A stretch of 64,000 bases of DNA from JAFDVL01 sp043783625 (lineage in GTDB: Bacteria > Acidobacteriota > Blastocatellia > RBC074). Numbering within the stretch: the first letter of the stretch is position 1; each line of letters opens with the position of its first letter. Shown here piece by piece: positions 7,774-17,378 of the stretch. Location of the stretch: NCBI GenBank assembly GCA_043783625.1, contig JAYVZE010000077.1, forward strand, positions 53,272 to 117,271. Reading direction: 5' to 3'. The notes beneath the pieces are model-generated. The model did not search any database. It saw nothing but the letters and a program-made list of their open reading frames with translations, and had not been told where the DNA came from. The position numbers and the translations under genes are program-made.

Positions 7774-9270
7774 ATGAAAAATCAAAACCTGAAATTCTAT
7801 TGCCTGACCATTCTGCTGCTCGGTGGCTTTGCGCTGTTTGCTCATCAAAGCAACGCGCAGAAAGCGCAACAAAACTGGCAACCCAACATTCCCAAAACTT
7901 GGGTTGACGCCGAAATGGAAGAACTGGAAGTCCCGCTGGCTGATCCCATCGCTTCGCCCAAACATATCAGCGCGGCGGATTACTACCGGATTCCTGAGCT
8001 GAAAATTTACAAAGGCTATCCGATTTACGTGCCCGGCAAAGAGCCGCCTGGTTATCTGGATTGGCTGAAAAAACAGGAGCCGCAAATTATCTTTGACGCG
8101 AGCAAGCTCAAGACCGAAGCCGATTGGATCAAGGCGGGTGAGGTCGTCTTTCACGCATCGCGTGGCACCGCTGAAGTGACGCCGGAGCATGAATCCAGAA
8201 ACCCAAACTGGTATGAGAAAAGCGGCACCTTGCTGACGAAAGACGGGCGGTATCCTTATGCCCAATATGTGGTCAGCGAAAAAGGCAAAGTCGAATACGG
8301 CGGGTTCTCTTGTGCGTTGTGTCATACGCGTGTCATGCCGGACGGAACCGTGTTGAAAGGTGCGCAGGGGAACATAGCAGATGACCGGGAGAGTGCCTGG
8401 TTGCTGGAACACGAAGCCAGAGTGGACATTGAAGCCGTGCGAAATTCATTGCGCAGGTTTTATGCCGCGCCGTGGGTCAAACCTGACCCGCAGGCGAATC
8501 TCGCACTACTTTCAGTGGCGGACATTATCGGCATTGGCTACGCGATTCCGCCCGGCGTTATCTCACGGCAAGTGACAGCGATGAACCTTCCGGTAAAAGT
8601 TCCTGATCTGATCGGCATCAAAGAGCGCAAATACCTCGACTCCACCGGGCTGCAATTGCATCGCGGGGCAGTAGACTTGATGCGTTACGCGGCACTGAAT
8701 CAGGGGATGGACCAACTATCGAGCTATCACGGCTTCATCCCTCGCGGAAAAGATTTCAAGACGCTGCCTGATCTGTCGAAGCAAATACGTTACAGTGATG
8801 AGCAACTGTATGCGCTGGCGATGTATGTTTACTCGTTGAAACCGCCGCCCAATCCCAACAAATTCGACGCACTTGCTCAGCGCGGGCAGCAGGTGTTTCA
8901 AAGCGAAGGCTGCGCCGGATGCCACACGCCGCCGCTTTATACGAATAACAAACTTTTGCCGGTGGATGGCTTCATCGTGCCGCCGGAACACAAACAGAAA
9001 TACGACATCTTGCCGTTGTCCATCGGCACAGACCCGCGTTCGGCGCTGCAAACACGGCGCGGCACGGGTTATTACAAAGTGCCTTCGCTCAAAGGCGTCT
9101 GGTATCGCGGCCCGTTTGAGCACAACGGTTCCGTCGCCACGCTCGAAGACTGGTTCGATCCGAAGCGGTTGAAAGACGATTACGTGCCGACGGGTTTTGT
9201 CGGGTATGGCGTCAAGACGCGTGCGGTGAGCCGACCGCACTCCAAAACGCGAAAGGAAATTTATGGTTAA
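7774..9270 (+). CDS. Exported di-haem c-type cytochrome (cytochrome c peroxidase/MauG-like C-terminal half)
   Basis: The start chosen is ATG 7774, because it opens a clean signal peptide ending near SNAQ; an in-frame ATG at 7717 would add a non-signal stretch. The protein has 498 residues, with two haem-c sites: CALCH (180-184) and CAGCH (380-384). The segment YYKVPSLKGVWYRGPFEHNG and then LEDWF is the pattern seen near the end of MauG/CcpA-type di-haem proteins. In those families a further segment usually follows the GYGVKTRAV-like region. Here it is replaced by SRPHSKTRKEIYG, encoded by a repeat relic (9221-9247), so the C-terminus is probably truncated. It overlaps the next gene by 8 nt and begins a five-gene run. 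Confidence 0.8.
   Translation: MKNQNLKFYCLTILLLGGFALFAHQSNAQKAQQNWQPNIPKTWVDAEMEELEVPLADPIASPKHISAADYYRIPELKIYKGYPIYVPGKEPPGYLDWLKKQEPQIIFDASKLKTEADWIKAGEVVFHASRGTAEVTPEHESRNPNWYEKSGTLLTKDGRYPYAQYVVSEKGKVEYGGFSCALCHTRVMPDGTVLKGAQGNIADDRESAWLLEHEARVDIEAVRNSLRRFYAAPWVKPDPQANLALLSVADIIGIGYAIPPGVISRQVTAMNLPVKVPDLIGIKERKYLDSTGLQLHRGAVDLMRYAALNQGMDQLSSYHGFIPRGKDFKTLPDLSKQIRYSDEQLYALAMYVYSLKPPPNPNKFDALAQRGQQVFQSEGCAGCHTPPLYTNNKLLPVDGFIVPPEHKQKYDILPLSIGTDPRSALQTRRGTGYYKVPSLKGVWYRGPFEHNGSVATLEDWFDPKRLKDDYVPTGFVGYGVKTRAVSRPHSKTRKEIYG
9221..9247. repeat. Collapsed relic of the ~110-bp palindromic element inside a coding end
   Basis: Bases 9229-9247 (AGCCGACCGCACTCCAAAA) are identical to the right ends of the two full elements (17356-17374 and 18656-18674). 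GTGCGGT (9221-9227) matches the left end, so the middle ~85 bp are missing. The relic forms a short hairpin, GTGCGGT/ACCGCAC, and encodes the last residues of the cytochrome. Confidence 0.65.
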
Positions 9271-11476
9271 AAATAGTTTTCAAGTGATAGGACTAATGGT
9301 TGTGCTCTGTCTTTCCGTCACAGCCCAAGACAACAAACTGAACGCAGCAGAAACCTGGAAGCAAGGCCATTCGCGGCACGGCGAAGCCTACGACACCGGC
9401 CCGCGCGAAAAGCCCGGCGTGATGGAAGGCATCGGCAAAGTCAGCTTCCCGATCACGACTAAAAATCCAGAGGTGCAACAATGGTTCAATCAGGGCATCG
9501 CGTTGCTGCATTCGTTCTGGTTCTTTGAAGCGGAGCGGTCGTTTCGGTGGGCGCTCAAGCTCGATCCTGAATGCGCGATGTGTTACTGGGGCTTGTCGCA
9601 AGCGGCGGCGGATGAACGCGGCCCGCAGTTTTTGAAAGAAGCCAGCCAGCGCAAAGATAAAGTCAGTGACCGCGAGCGCCGCTACATCGAGGCGTGGGAA
9701 GCGCGCGGGCCGACCGATTTGCCAGCCGATGCGGGCGGCAATAATCCCGAATCCGAAAAGCGCACCAAACGGTTCATGTTTTTGCTCGAACAACTCATTC
9801 TGAAATACCCCGACGACATCGAAGCGAAAGCATTTTTTGCATTGGATCAAATGGGCGGCGAGCGGCGTTACGCGGCAGATTTGATTATGCAGCAGGTGCT
9901 CGCACGCGACCCGAATCATCCCGGTGCGCATCATTATCGCATTCACAATTGGGACAGCCCCGAAGGCTATCAGGCACTCGATAGTTGCGCGGCATATAGT
10001 CGCATCGCGGCAGGCATCGGACACGCGCAACACATGCCCGGCCACATTTACAGCGGCATCGGGATGTGGCACGAAGCCGCGATCTCGATGGATTCGGCGA
10101 CGCGCGTCGAAAAGCAATACATGCGGCAACGGCTCGTGTTTCCCTTTAACACGTGGAATTACGCGCACAATCAAAACTACCTTTGCTACATCCAGGAACA
10201 GCTTGGCATGCCCGACGCCGCGATCAATGGCGCGAAACAAATTCTGGCCGCGCCGCTTGATCCAAAATATAACAACCCGACGCAATACAGCACGCACGCG
10301 CAAGGCACGATTGCGTTGTCGCGCGCGTTGGCACGATATGAACGCTGGAAAGAAATTCTCGATCCGAAGACGTTCAACTGGCAGGAGTACACGCGCGACA
10401 AATTGACGCGCGCTTACCTCGAAACACTGGCGCATCTCGGCCTCAACGATTTAGAAAAAGCCGCAAAGAGTTTTGCCGCGCACGCCGCGCTAAAACAGGA
10501 GATAGAAAAGCCCGAGAATAAAGAGTTCGCGCATCACCACACGATTCAATCACTCGAACTGCGCGGACGACTCGCGCTGGCGAAAGGCGAAATTCTGAAC
10601 GGCCTGAATCTGCTCAACGATGCTGCCAAACAACAAGCCGAAAAATTTGACGACGAAGACGATCCGTCGCCCTGGCCGAATAGTTTATACAACTCGCTCG
10701 GACGCGCTTATCTCGCGCAGCAAAGCCCGCTGCTCGCGGTCGCTGCGTTTGAGAAAGCCTTAGAGATTGTGCGCAACGATGGCTTCGCGCTTTCCGGTTT
10801 AGTCGAAGCCCACCACGCGGCGGGCGATAAAGAAAAAGCGCGCGCGGCTTATGCGCGATTGCTGCACGTTTGGTCAGACGCCGAGCCGGGGATGAAATGG
10901 ATGGCACAGGCCAAAGCCGTAGGGTTGCAAGCGCAACCAAAAGACGTGTCGCCGGGGCCGCAGCGCAATTACCAACGTACGACGCTCGCGCAGCTTGGGC
11001 CGAGCGTGTGGGAGCCGTTCGATGCGCCCGAACTAAACGTCGTCAATGCCGAGGGCAAAACGGTTTCGCTCAAAGAATATCGCGGCAAAAACGTGCTGCT
11101 GATTTTTTATCTCGGCGGTTCCTGCACGCATTGCATCGCGCAATTGAAAGAGGTCATCAAGCGCAACAAAGAACTCGGCGAACTCGATACGACCGTGCTG
11201 GCAATCAGCGCGGATGCGGCGGAAGAGTTGGCGCATACGACAAAGATGGCAGAGGCTCCGTTCCCGCTGCTGTCTGACCCGAAGTTTGAAAACGCGCGCC
11301 GTTTCAAAGCCTACGACGATTTTGAAGAGATGGCGTTGCACTCGACCATCTTGATAGACAAGCGCGGTCGCGTGCATTGGTCGCGTACGGGCGGCAGCCC
11401 GTTCACTGAATTTGATTTTCTGATGAAAGAGATCAAGCGACTGAATGATTCAACCAATCTGGCCGCAGTAAGGTGA
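9263..11476 (+). CDS. Exported TPR protein with C-terminal peroxiredoxin/TlpA-like domain
   Basis: A 737-residue protein; ATG 9263 lies inside the upstream gene end, after AAAGGA. A signal peptide ends near VTAQ. The N-terminal ~560 residues are TPR-like helical pairs (WFNQGIALLHSFWFFEAERSF, then LDPECAMCYWGLS, and later SLYNSLGRAYLAQQ, AFEKALEIV). From about residue 590 an AhpC/TSA-like thioredoxin fold begins (NVVNAEGKTVSLKEYRGKNV), with the active motif CTHC at 621-624 and a later TILIDKRGRVHW. The likely role is an envelope thiol-redox or scaffold protein. Overlap with the cytochrome suggests they are co-translated. Confidence 0.85.
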   Translation: MVKNSFQVIGLMVVLCLSVTAQDNKLNAAETWKQGHSRHGEAYDTGPREKPGVMEGIGKVSFPITTKNPEVQQWFNQGIALLHSFWFFEAERSFRWALKLDPECAMCYWGLSQAAADERGPQFLKEASQRKDKVSDRERRYIEAWEARGPTDLPADAGGNNPESEKRTKRFMFLLEQLILKYPDDIEAKAFFALDQMGGERRYAADLIMQQVLARDPNHPGAHHYRIHNWDSPEGYQALDSCAAYSRIAAGIGHAQHMPGHIYSGIGMWHEAAISMDSATRVEKQYMRQRLVFPFNTWNYAHNQNYLCYIQEQLGMPDAAINGAKQILAAPLDPKYNNPTQYSTHAQGTIALSRALARYERWKEILDPKTFNWQEYTRDKLTRAYLETLAHLGLNDLEKAAKSFAAHAALKQEIEKPENKEFAHHHTIQSLELRGRLALAKGEILNGLNLLNDAAKQQAEKFDDEDDPSPWPNSLYNSLGRAYLAQQSPLLAVAAFEKALEIVRNDGFALSGLVEAHHAAGDKEKARAAYARLLHVWSDAEPGMKWMAQAKAVGLQAQPKDVSPGPQRNYQRTTLAQLGPSVWEPFDAPELNVVNAEGKTVSLKEYRGKNVLLIFYLGGSCTHCIAQLKEVIKRNKELGELDTTVLAISADAAEELAHTTKMAEAPFPLLSDPKFENARRFKAYDDFEEMALHSTILIDKRGRVHWSRTGGSPFTEFDFLMKEIKRLNDSTNLAAVR

Positions 11477-11550
11477 ATAGGCAATTTTTTTCGCAGCCGT
11501 GAACGACAACTCTGCGATGGTTTTATTTTGTCTAAAGTCGAGTCATAAAT

Positions 11551-14500
11551 ATGAAAATAATATGCCAACATTTGCTACTCGGCCTTGCGCTTTTCAGTGT
11601 GATGGACTGGTCAGCGCAGTCGCAAAATCAACCCAATCCGCCAAACCCGTCAGGCATAAATGATTTCTTTGAAGCCAAAGTACGTCCGGTGCTTGCCACT
11701 GAATGTTATTCCTGTCACACCGATTCAGCCTTGGGCGGCTTGCGTATGGATTCGCGCGAAGCGTTGCTGAAAGGCGGCAAATCAGGCGCAGCAATCGTGC
11801 CTGGCGATCCTGACAAAAGTTTGCTGATTCAAGCCGTGCGGCATACCGGCGTATTGAAAATGCCGAAGGGCGGCAAGTTGCCGCAAGCGCAAATTGACGC
11901 CCTGGTCGAATGGGTCAAGGCGGGCGCGGTGTGGTCAGCTACGACAAAACCTGTACCCATTACGAAAGGTGAAATGGCGATTGATCCGGCACGCCGCACG
12001 TTTTGGTCATTTCAACCGCTGCATGCGGTGCCATCGCCTATCTTAAAAGATACGCGATGGGCGAAAACCGACATTGATCGTTTCATTCTCGCGCGGCTTG
12101 AAAAAGAAGGTCTCACGCCTGTTGCTGCTGCTGACCGTCGCACTTTGATTCGCCGCGCCACGCTGGATTTGACGGGCTTGCCACCCACTGCCGAAGAGAT
12201 CGAAGCATTCGAGAAAGACAAGTCTGCCGACGCTTTTGCCAAAGTCGTAGATCGCTTGCTCGCCTCGCCGCAATACGGCGAACGGTGGGGGCGGCTTTGG
12301 CTCGACGTAGCGCGTTACGGCGAAGACGACTATCGCAGTCTTGACCCGATGCAGCGTGGCTTTGCGCCATATCCGCACGCATATTTGTACCGCGATTGGG
12401 CGGTCAAAGCCTTCAATGATGATTTGCCCTACGATCAGTTTGTACGGGCGCAATTGGCAGGCGATTTGATGGATGACAAGACGCGCGTGCGCACGTTGCC
12501 GGCGCTCGGCTTTCTCGGCCAAGGGCCGTGGTTTTATGACAACGGCGCGGTCGAAGTCACCCGCGCCGATGAACGCCACGACCGCATTGACGTGGTGAGT
12601 CGCGGCTTTCTCGGCCTGACCGTGGGCTGCGCACGCTGTCACGATCACAAGTATGATCCGATTCCGACCAAAGATTACTACGCCATGGCGGGCGTCTTTG
12701 CCAGCACGACCTACCAAGAATATCCGCAGGTTCCGCAGAGCATCGTGGATGATTACACCAAGCTCGAAAAGAAGCTGAAGAGCAAGCAGAAAATGATGGG
12801 CGAGTTTATGCAGACTGAAGGCAAACAGTTGTCGCAAAGCCTCGTGCTGCAAGCCTCGAAATACATGCAAGCCGTGTGGCGCGTGAAGGGTGAATCTAAA
12901 GCCGACCTGCTTGAGACAATCGAAAAAAACAAACTCGATTACGAATTGATGCAACGCTGGATGCGCTTTCTCGAACGGCCTCCGCGTCACTATCCGTTTC
13001 TGAAAGACTGGCAGGCCCTAATGCAAAAGGAACCGGCCAAAGGCGGCACGGCAGCAGAAGCCAAAAAGCTCGCCGACGATTTTCAAACGCTGTTGCTGGA
13101 CGTGTTGGCCGAGCGCAAGGCCTTGGAAGAAGAAAACGAAATCATCATGGCGAAAGCCAATCCCGGCACGAAGAAAAGAGAGCCGTTGTTCAAGCCCAAC
13201 GAATTCGTAACGAACGACGATTTCTGTCCCGGCTGCGGTGTCGAGACCAAATCCATGCCGGTTGAGCGTGCGAACCTTTGGGTAGACGTGTTTATGCGCG
13301 ATCTGGATGCGCCAGATTTGCCCGGTGTGGGAGAGAAGTCTCGACCCGGCCTGTTGCAGTTTATGGGTTGGGGACTAGAGCGGCAGTTGAGCGCGGAACG
13401 ACGCGCTTATCTGACGGCGCTGCGCGAAGACATTGAGAGTTTTAAGAAAGCGATGCCTGCGCAATACCCTTATGTGCATGGCGTCGCTGACCGTGAAAAG
13501 CCCGTAGACTTGCCCGTCAGTTTGCGCGGCAGCCCAACGAATTTGGGCGAAGTGGTGCCGCGTGGTTTCTTGTCAGTGTTATCCAAAGACGACCGCTTAT
13601 GCTTCAGCCAAGGCAGCGGACGAATGGAATTGGCAAATGAGATTTTGCGCCAACCATTGGCGATGCGCGTGATTGTGAATCGCATCTGGAAAGGCCATTT
13701 CGGCACGGGCATCGTAGACACGCCGAGCAATTTCGGCTTCAACGGCGAACGCCCGATTCATCCTGAACTGCTCGAATACCTCGCCGATTTCTTTATGAAA
13801 AACGGACTGTCTATCAAAAAGCTGCATCGTGAAATGATGTTGAGTTCGGTCTATCAACTCAGCCACGAACACGTGCAGGCGAGTTACGACAAAGACACCG
13901 CGAACCGCTTTTACTGGCGCACGAATCGTCGTCGCCTGGATGCCGAACAGATTCGTGATTCGTTGCTCGCGGCTTCGGGTGCGCTCGAAAAGAAAATGTA
14001 CGGGCCATCAGAAACGCTGACGCCGCAATTCAATCGGCGTACGTTGTACGGCAAAGTCAGCCGCTACAAGCTGGATGAGTATTTGCAACTCTTTGATTTT
14101 CCGAGTCCGAACATTTCCGCCGAACAACGCTACGCGACGAACGTGCCGCTGCAACGCTTGTTTTTTATGAACAGCGATTTCGTGCAGCAACAAGCCGAAC
14201 TGCTCGCCCAAAAACTCGAAGGCGAGCCAAGCCGCGAAGCACGCATTCAAAAAGCCTATCGCTTGATTTTCGGTCGCGCTGCCACAGCCGAAGAACTCAA
14301 ACTCGGCCTTGATTACCTGCGCAGCGAACCGCTCAAAGAATACGAAGAACGCAAGAAAGTCGAAGACGGAAAGAAGAAAGAAAAAGAAAAGGCCGAGGAA
14401 GAGAAGAAGAAAGACGCTGATAAAAAAGATACTGACAAGAAGGACGCTGACAAGAAAGACCTGCCGGACAAGCCCAAAGAGGCGTCGGTCATTGCGCCGC

Positions 14501-14694
14501 TGATGCCGGAACCGATGGACGGGATGGAACCGGATGGTCCAAATCCGCAAAACTCTCCAAGCCCAATGATGGCAGGCGTTATGCCTTCTGCGCCAGGCAA
14601 GTCGGATGACAAGAAGCCGATTTTGCCGGTGACGACTTGGGGGCGGTATATGAAGGTTTTGCTAAGTTCGGCGGAGTTCATCTTCATCAACTAA
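11551..14694 (+). CDS. PSCyt1 cytochrome plus DUF1549 and DUF1553 protein
   Basis: The large exported protein has 1047 residues, with a signal peptide ending near WSAQS. Order: a PSCyt1-type domain with haem site CYSCH (52-56); DUF1549 (FWSFQPL, WAKTDIDRFILARLEKEGL, RRATLDLTGLPPT, SPQYGERWGRLWLDVARY) containing CARCHDHKYDPI from residue 360; a linker with CPGCG (559-563); DUF1553 (PLAMRVIVNRIWKGHFGTGIV, NFGFNGERPIHPELLEYLA); then a very lysine-rich repeat (KKDADKKDTDKKD, about 930-975) and a Met/Pro-rich tail. This architecture is frequent in Planctomycetes, Verrucomicrobia and Acidobacteria, paired with DUF1501, and is linked to degradation of complex organic matter; the exact reaction is unknown. 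DUF1501 follows after 12 nt. Confidence 0.9.
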   Translation: MKIICQHLLLGLALFSVMDWSAQSQNQPNPPNPSGINDFFEAKVRPVLATECYSCHTDSALGGLRMDSREALLKGGKSGAAIVPGDPDKSLLIQAVRHTGVLKMPKGGKLPQAQIDALVEWVKAGAVWSATTKPVPITKGEMAIDPARRTFWSFQPLHAVPSPILKDTRWAKTDIDRFILARLEKEGLTPVAAADRRTLIRRATLDLTGLPPTAEEIEAFEKDKSADAFAKVVDRLLASPQYGERWGRLWLDVARYGEDDYRSLDPMQRGFAPYPHAYLYRDWAVKAFNDDLPYDQFVRAQLAGDLMDDKTRVRTLPALGFLGQGPWFYDNGAVEVTRADERHDRIDVVSRGFLGLTVGCARCHDHKYDPIPTKDYYAMAGVFASTTYQEYPQVPQSIVDDYTKLEKKLKSKQKMMGEFMQTEGKQLSQSLVLQASKYMQAVWRVKGESKADLLETIEKNKLDYELMQRWMRFLERPPRHYPFLKDWQALMQKEPAKGGTAAEAKKLADDFQTLLLDVLAERKALEEENEIIMAKANPGTKKREPLFKPNEFVTNDDFCPGCGVETKSMPVERANLWVDVFMRDLDAPDLPGVGEKSRPGLLQFMGWGLERQLSAERRAYLTALREDIESFKKAMPAQYPYVHGVADREKPVDLPVSLRGSPTNLGEVVPRGFLSVLSKDDRLCFSQGSGRMELANEILRQPLAMRVIVNRIWKGHFGTGIVDTPSNFGFNGERPIHPELLEYLADFFMKNGLSIKKLHREMMLSSVYQLSHEHVQASYDKDTANRFYWRTNRRRLDAEQIRDSLLAASGALEKKMYGPSETLTPQFNRRTLYGKVSRYKLDEYLQLFDFPSPNISAEQRYATNVPLQRLFFMNSDFVQQQAELLAQKLEGEPSREARIQKAYRLIFGRAATAEELKLGLDYLRSEPLKEYEERKKVEDGKKKEKEKAEEEKKKDADKKDTDKKDADKKDLPDKPKEASVIAPLMPEPMDGMEPDGPNPQNSPSPMMAGVMPSAPGKSDDKKPILPVTTWGRYMKVLLSSAEFIFIN

Positions 14695-14706
14695 GAAAGA
14701 AACACC

Positions 14707-16176
14707 ATGACACACAAATCACCCAGACCAATCACACGCCGTGAAGCGCTCTGCCAAATGGGCGGCGGCTTCGGAATGATGGCATTTGCCGGAATGCTCA
14801 GCGAATCGCTGGCCCGCGCGCAAACTACGCCTGAGGCACAGAAGAACAAATGGCCGAAAGGCGGATTGCATCACGCCGCGCGCGCCAAGCATGTGATCTT
14901 TCTGTATATGAACGGCGGGTTGTCGCAAGTGGACAGCTTCGATCCGAAGCCGATGCTCGACAAATATCACGGTCAGCCGTTGCCGGGTGGAACGATTGCG
15001 ACGGAACGCAAGACGGGCGCGCTCATGCGCTCGCCGTTCACATTCAAGAAATACGGGCAATGCGGCATGGATGTCAGCGAACTGTTCCCCAACGTCGGCG
15101 AACTTGCGGATAGCATTTGCTGGGTGCGCTCGGTGCATACAGACATTCCGAATCACGAGCCTTCGATGTTGATGATGAATACGGGCTTTAGTCAGGCGGG
15201 GCGTCCGTCGCTTGGTTCGTGGATCACGTACGGCTTGGGTGTTGAGAATAAAAATTTGCCGGGCTTTGTGGTGCTGTGCCCCGATGTGCCGACGACCGTA
15301 GGCCCGCCGCTTTGGAACAGTGCGTTCCTGCCCGCGATTCATCAGGGAACGTTTATTCCTAACAAGCCGGGCGAGAAACAAACCGCCGAGCTTTTGGTCG
15401 AGCCGACCTATGATCCGCAAAAACTGGTTTCTTACATCAACAACAAAAAATTCGCGTTGCCCGAACAGCGCCGCGAACTTGATTTGTTGACGAAGCTCAA
15501 CCGCATGCAAATGGAGCGCGAGCGAACCAACGACCCGCAGCTTGAAGCGACCATTCAATCAATGGAAACGGCCTATCGCATGCAGACCGAAGCGCCCGAA
15601 GTTTTTGATTTACGCAAAGAATCGCCTGCAACGCTGAAATTGTATGGGCAAGGCAGTACGGCGCGCGGTTGTTTGCTGGCCGTGCGGTTGATCGAACGCG
15701 GCGTGCGAATGGTGCAGGTCTATTACGCGAAAGGCGATCCTTGGGATGCGCACACCGATATTCAGCAGCATCGCAAAAATGCCAAAGACTCCGATCAACC
15801 GTTCGCTGCGGTCATCAAAGACCTGAAATCGCGCGGGCTGTTTGAAGACACGCTGATCGTTTGTGGCTCTGAATTCGGTCGCACGCCAGTGGTTGAAGTG
15901 GGCGGCAACGGTGGTTTCCAAAATGGCCGCGATCACAACCCGCACGCGTTCACGATGTGGCTGGCGGGTGGTGGCGTCAAAGGCGGAACGATTTATGGCG
16001 CGACGGATGATTTCGGTTTCAAAGTCGCAGACAAACCGGTTCACGTGCATGACATGCACGCGACGATCTTGCACTTGCTCGGCATTGACCACACGCGGCT
16101 GACTTATCAATACAGCGGACGCGATTTCCGCCTGACCGATGTCGCCGGCCAGGTCGTTCATGAGCTGATCGCCTGA
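14707..16176 (+). CDS. DUF1501 protein (Tat-exported, alkaline-phosphatase/sulfatase-like fold)
   Basis: A 489-residue protein starting 12 nt after the PSCyt/DUF1553 stop. The N-terminus has a twin-arginine signal (ITRREALCQMGGGFGMMAF, ending ARAQ). Diagnostic DUF1501 segments are HVIFLYMNGGLSQVDSFDPKP, SICWVRSVHTDIPNHEPSM, VCGSEFGRTP, GRDHNPHAFTMWLAGGGVKGG and DMHATILHLLGIDHTRLT. The family belongs to the metal-dependent phosphatase/sulfatase fold group and usually travels with DUF1549/DUF1553 proteins, as here. The Tat signal suggests a cofactor inserted before export. Substrate not known. Confidence 0.9.
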   Translation: MTHKSPRPITRREALCQMGGGFGMMAFAGMLSESLARAQTTPEAQKNKWPKGGLHHAARAKHVIFLYMNGGLSQVDSFDPKPMLDKYHGQPLPGGTIATERKTGALMRSPFTFKKYGQCGMDVSELFPNVGELADSICWVRSVHTDIPNHEPSMLMMNTGFSQAGRPSLGSWITYGLGVENKNLPGFVVLCPDVPTTVGPPLWNSAFLPAIHQGTFIPNKPGEKQTAELLVEPTYDPQKLVSYINNKKFALPEQRRELDLLTKLNRMQMERERTNDPQLEATIQSMETAYRMQTEAPEVFDLRKESPATLKLYGQGSTARGCLLAVRLIERGVRMVQVYYAKGDPWDAHTDIQQHRKNAKDSDQPFAAVIKDLKSRGLFEDTLIVCGSEFGRTPVVEVGGNGGFQNGRDHNPHAFTMWLAGGGVKGGTIYGATDDFGFKVADKPVHVHDMHATILHLLGIDHTRLTYQYSGRDFRLTDVAGQVVHELIA

Positions 16177-16231
16177 GATCAAACTTCGTTGCAATGCCCC
16201 GATTTACATTGACGATTCACATTGAGGATTC

Positions 16232-17245
16232 ATGCCTATGTTCCAGCTATTAATTTTCCTGTCGTTGCTTCTGTTATTTCAGACCTCACCGACCGGGCAA
16301 ACGCCTGCACCTAAACCCAAACCATCGCCCAAACCTGGCGTGAAAACGCCGGGCGTACGCATCCCCATCACTGAGCTTAAGCCGGAAGCAGTCTTTGAAG
16401 TCCCCGGCGCACCCGACTGGCTGATGATTGATGAATCCGTCTGGGTATCGAATTATCCCAAGAATACGGTCGCGCGGCTCGATCCCAAAACCAACAAAGT
16501 GCTGGCGATGATCGAAGTCGGCAGCCAGCCTTGCTCCGGTTTGGCTGTCGGCTTCGGCAGTTTGTGGGTTCCGCTCTGCGGCAATCAGGCGCTGGCGCGG
16601 GTTGATTTAAAAGAAAGCAAAGTGACGGCGACGATTCCCATCGGTATCGCTCATTCTGAAGGTGGGCTGGTCTCTGCCGCTGGCAGCATCTGGCTGATGA
16701 CTGACAAGAAAGGCACGCTGGCGCGCCTTGATCCCGCGACCAATAAAATTGTCGCAGAAATTCAAGTACCGCCCGGCTCGTTCACGGTCGGATTTGGCGA
16801 AGGTTCCATCTGGGTCACGGGCACCGAAACCAATGTGCTGACCCGTATCAATCCCGAAACCAACCTGATTGTCGAAACGATTCCAGTGGGCAAAGCGCCG
16901 CGTTTTTTCACCATTGGCGGCGGCTTTGTCTGGACGTTAAATCAAACCAACGGCGACGTCTCGAAAGTTGACCCCAAAACCAACAAGGTTGTCGAAACCA
17001 TCAAAGTCGGCGTACCTGGCTCCGGCGGCGAAATCGCATTCGGCGAAGGTTCGCTATGGATAACGGCCTTTGAATTTCCCATTAGCCGCATTGATCCAAC
17101 GACGAATAAAGTCGTCCAGCAATTTGCCGGAGATGGAGGAGATGCCATTCGCGTCGGCCTCGGTTCGGTCTGGCTCTCGAACATCCGCGCAGGTAACGTC
17201 TGGCGGCTTGATCCTCGCCGCATCGCTGCCACAGTTGCACCTTGA
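16232..17245 (+). CDS. Exported YncE/virginiamycin-B-lyase-like beta-propeller
   Basis: The gene encodes 337 residues, with ATG 16232 after GAGGA. A short signal peptide and a Pro/Lys-rich linker (about 22-40) precede repeated blades of the form DPKTNKV-(x)-I-x-VG, then GFGSLWV (WVSNYPKNTVARLDPKTNKV, GEGSIWVTGTE, GEGSLWITAFE, GLGSVWLSNIR). This matches the Vgb/YncE family of propellers. No catalytic residues can be assigned, so a binding or structural role is as likely as lyase activity. It is the last gene before the first palindromic element. Confidence 0.82.
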   Translation: MPMFQLLIFLSLLLLFQTSPTGQTPAPKPKPSPKPGVKTPGVRIPITELKPEAVFEVPGAPDWLMIDESVWVSNYPKNTVARLDPKTNKVLAMIEVGSQPCSGLAVGFGSLWVPLCGNQALARVDLKESKVTATIPIGIAHSEGGLVSAAGSIWLMTDKKGTLARLDPATNKIVAEIQVPPGSFTVGFGEGSIWVTGTETNVLTRINPETNLIVETIPVGKAPRFFTIGGGFVWTLNQTNGDVSKVDPKTNKVVETIKVGVPGSGGEIAFGEGSLWITAFEFPISRIDPTTNKVVQQFAGDGGDAIRVGLGSVWLSNIRAGNVWRLDPRRIAATVAP

Positions 17246-17261
17246 AAACCTCCCAACGATA

Positions 17262-17371
17262 TGGAGTGCGGTCGGCTTGCCGCCGCTTTCCATTCGTCAC
17301 GTGAGGCTTTCGCTTAACTCCAAATCGTTTGGCAACGAATGCCAAAGCGGCAGCAAGCCGACCGCACTCCA
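17262..17371. repeat. ~110-bp palindromic element, copy 1
   Basis: The outer arms, about 28 bp, begin TGGAGTGCGGTCGGCTTGC and reappear as the reverse complement at the right end with few mismatches. The centre shows further partial pairing. The start codon of the next gene lies 8 nt after the right arm. It is highly similar to copy 2 at 18563-18671, and a relic lies at 9221-9247. Read from ATG 17261 the left arm encodes MECGRLAAAF, then meets a stop. Confidence 0.85.
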
Positions 17372-17378
17372 AAAAAAT

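Noticed and set aside
9293..10435. 380-codon ORF on the minus strand opposite the TPR-redoxin gene
   Set aside because: Shadow of the strongly coding plus strand; Arg/Phe/His-rich product without a family.
14313..14690. Minus-strand Ser/Phe-rich ORFs opposite the lysine-rich tail of the DUF1553 protein
   Set aside because: Low-complexity shadow of AAG/GAA-rich codons.
17070..17378. Long N-terminal extension of the DUF1624 frame back to 17070
   Set aside because: It overlaps the beta-propeller gene in another frame and runs through the palindromic element; the family N-terminus begins at 17379.
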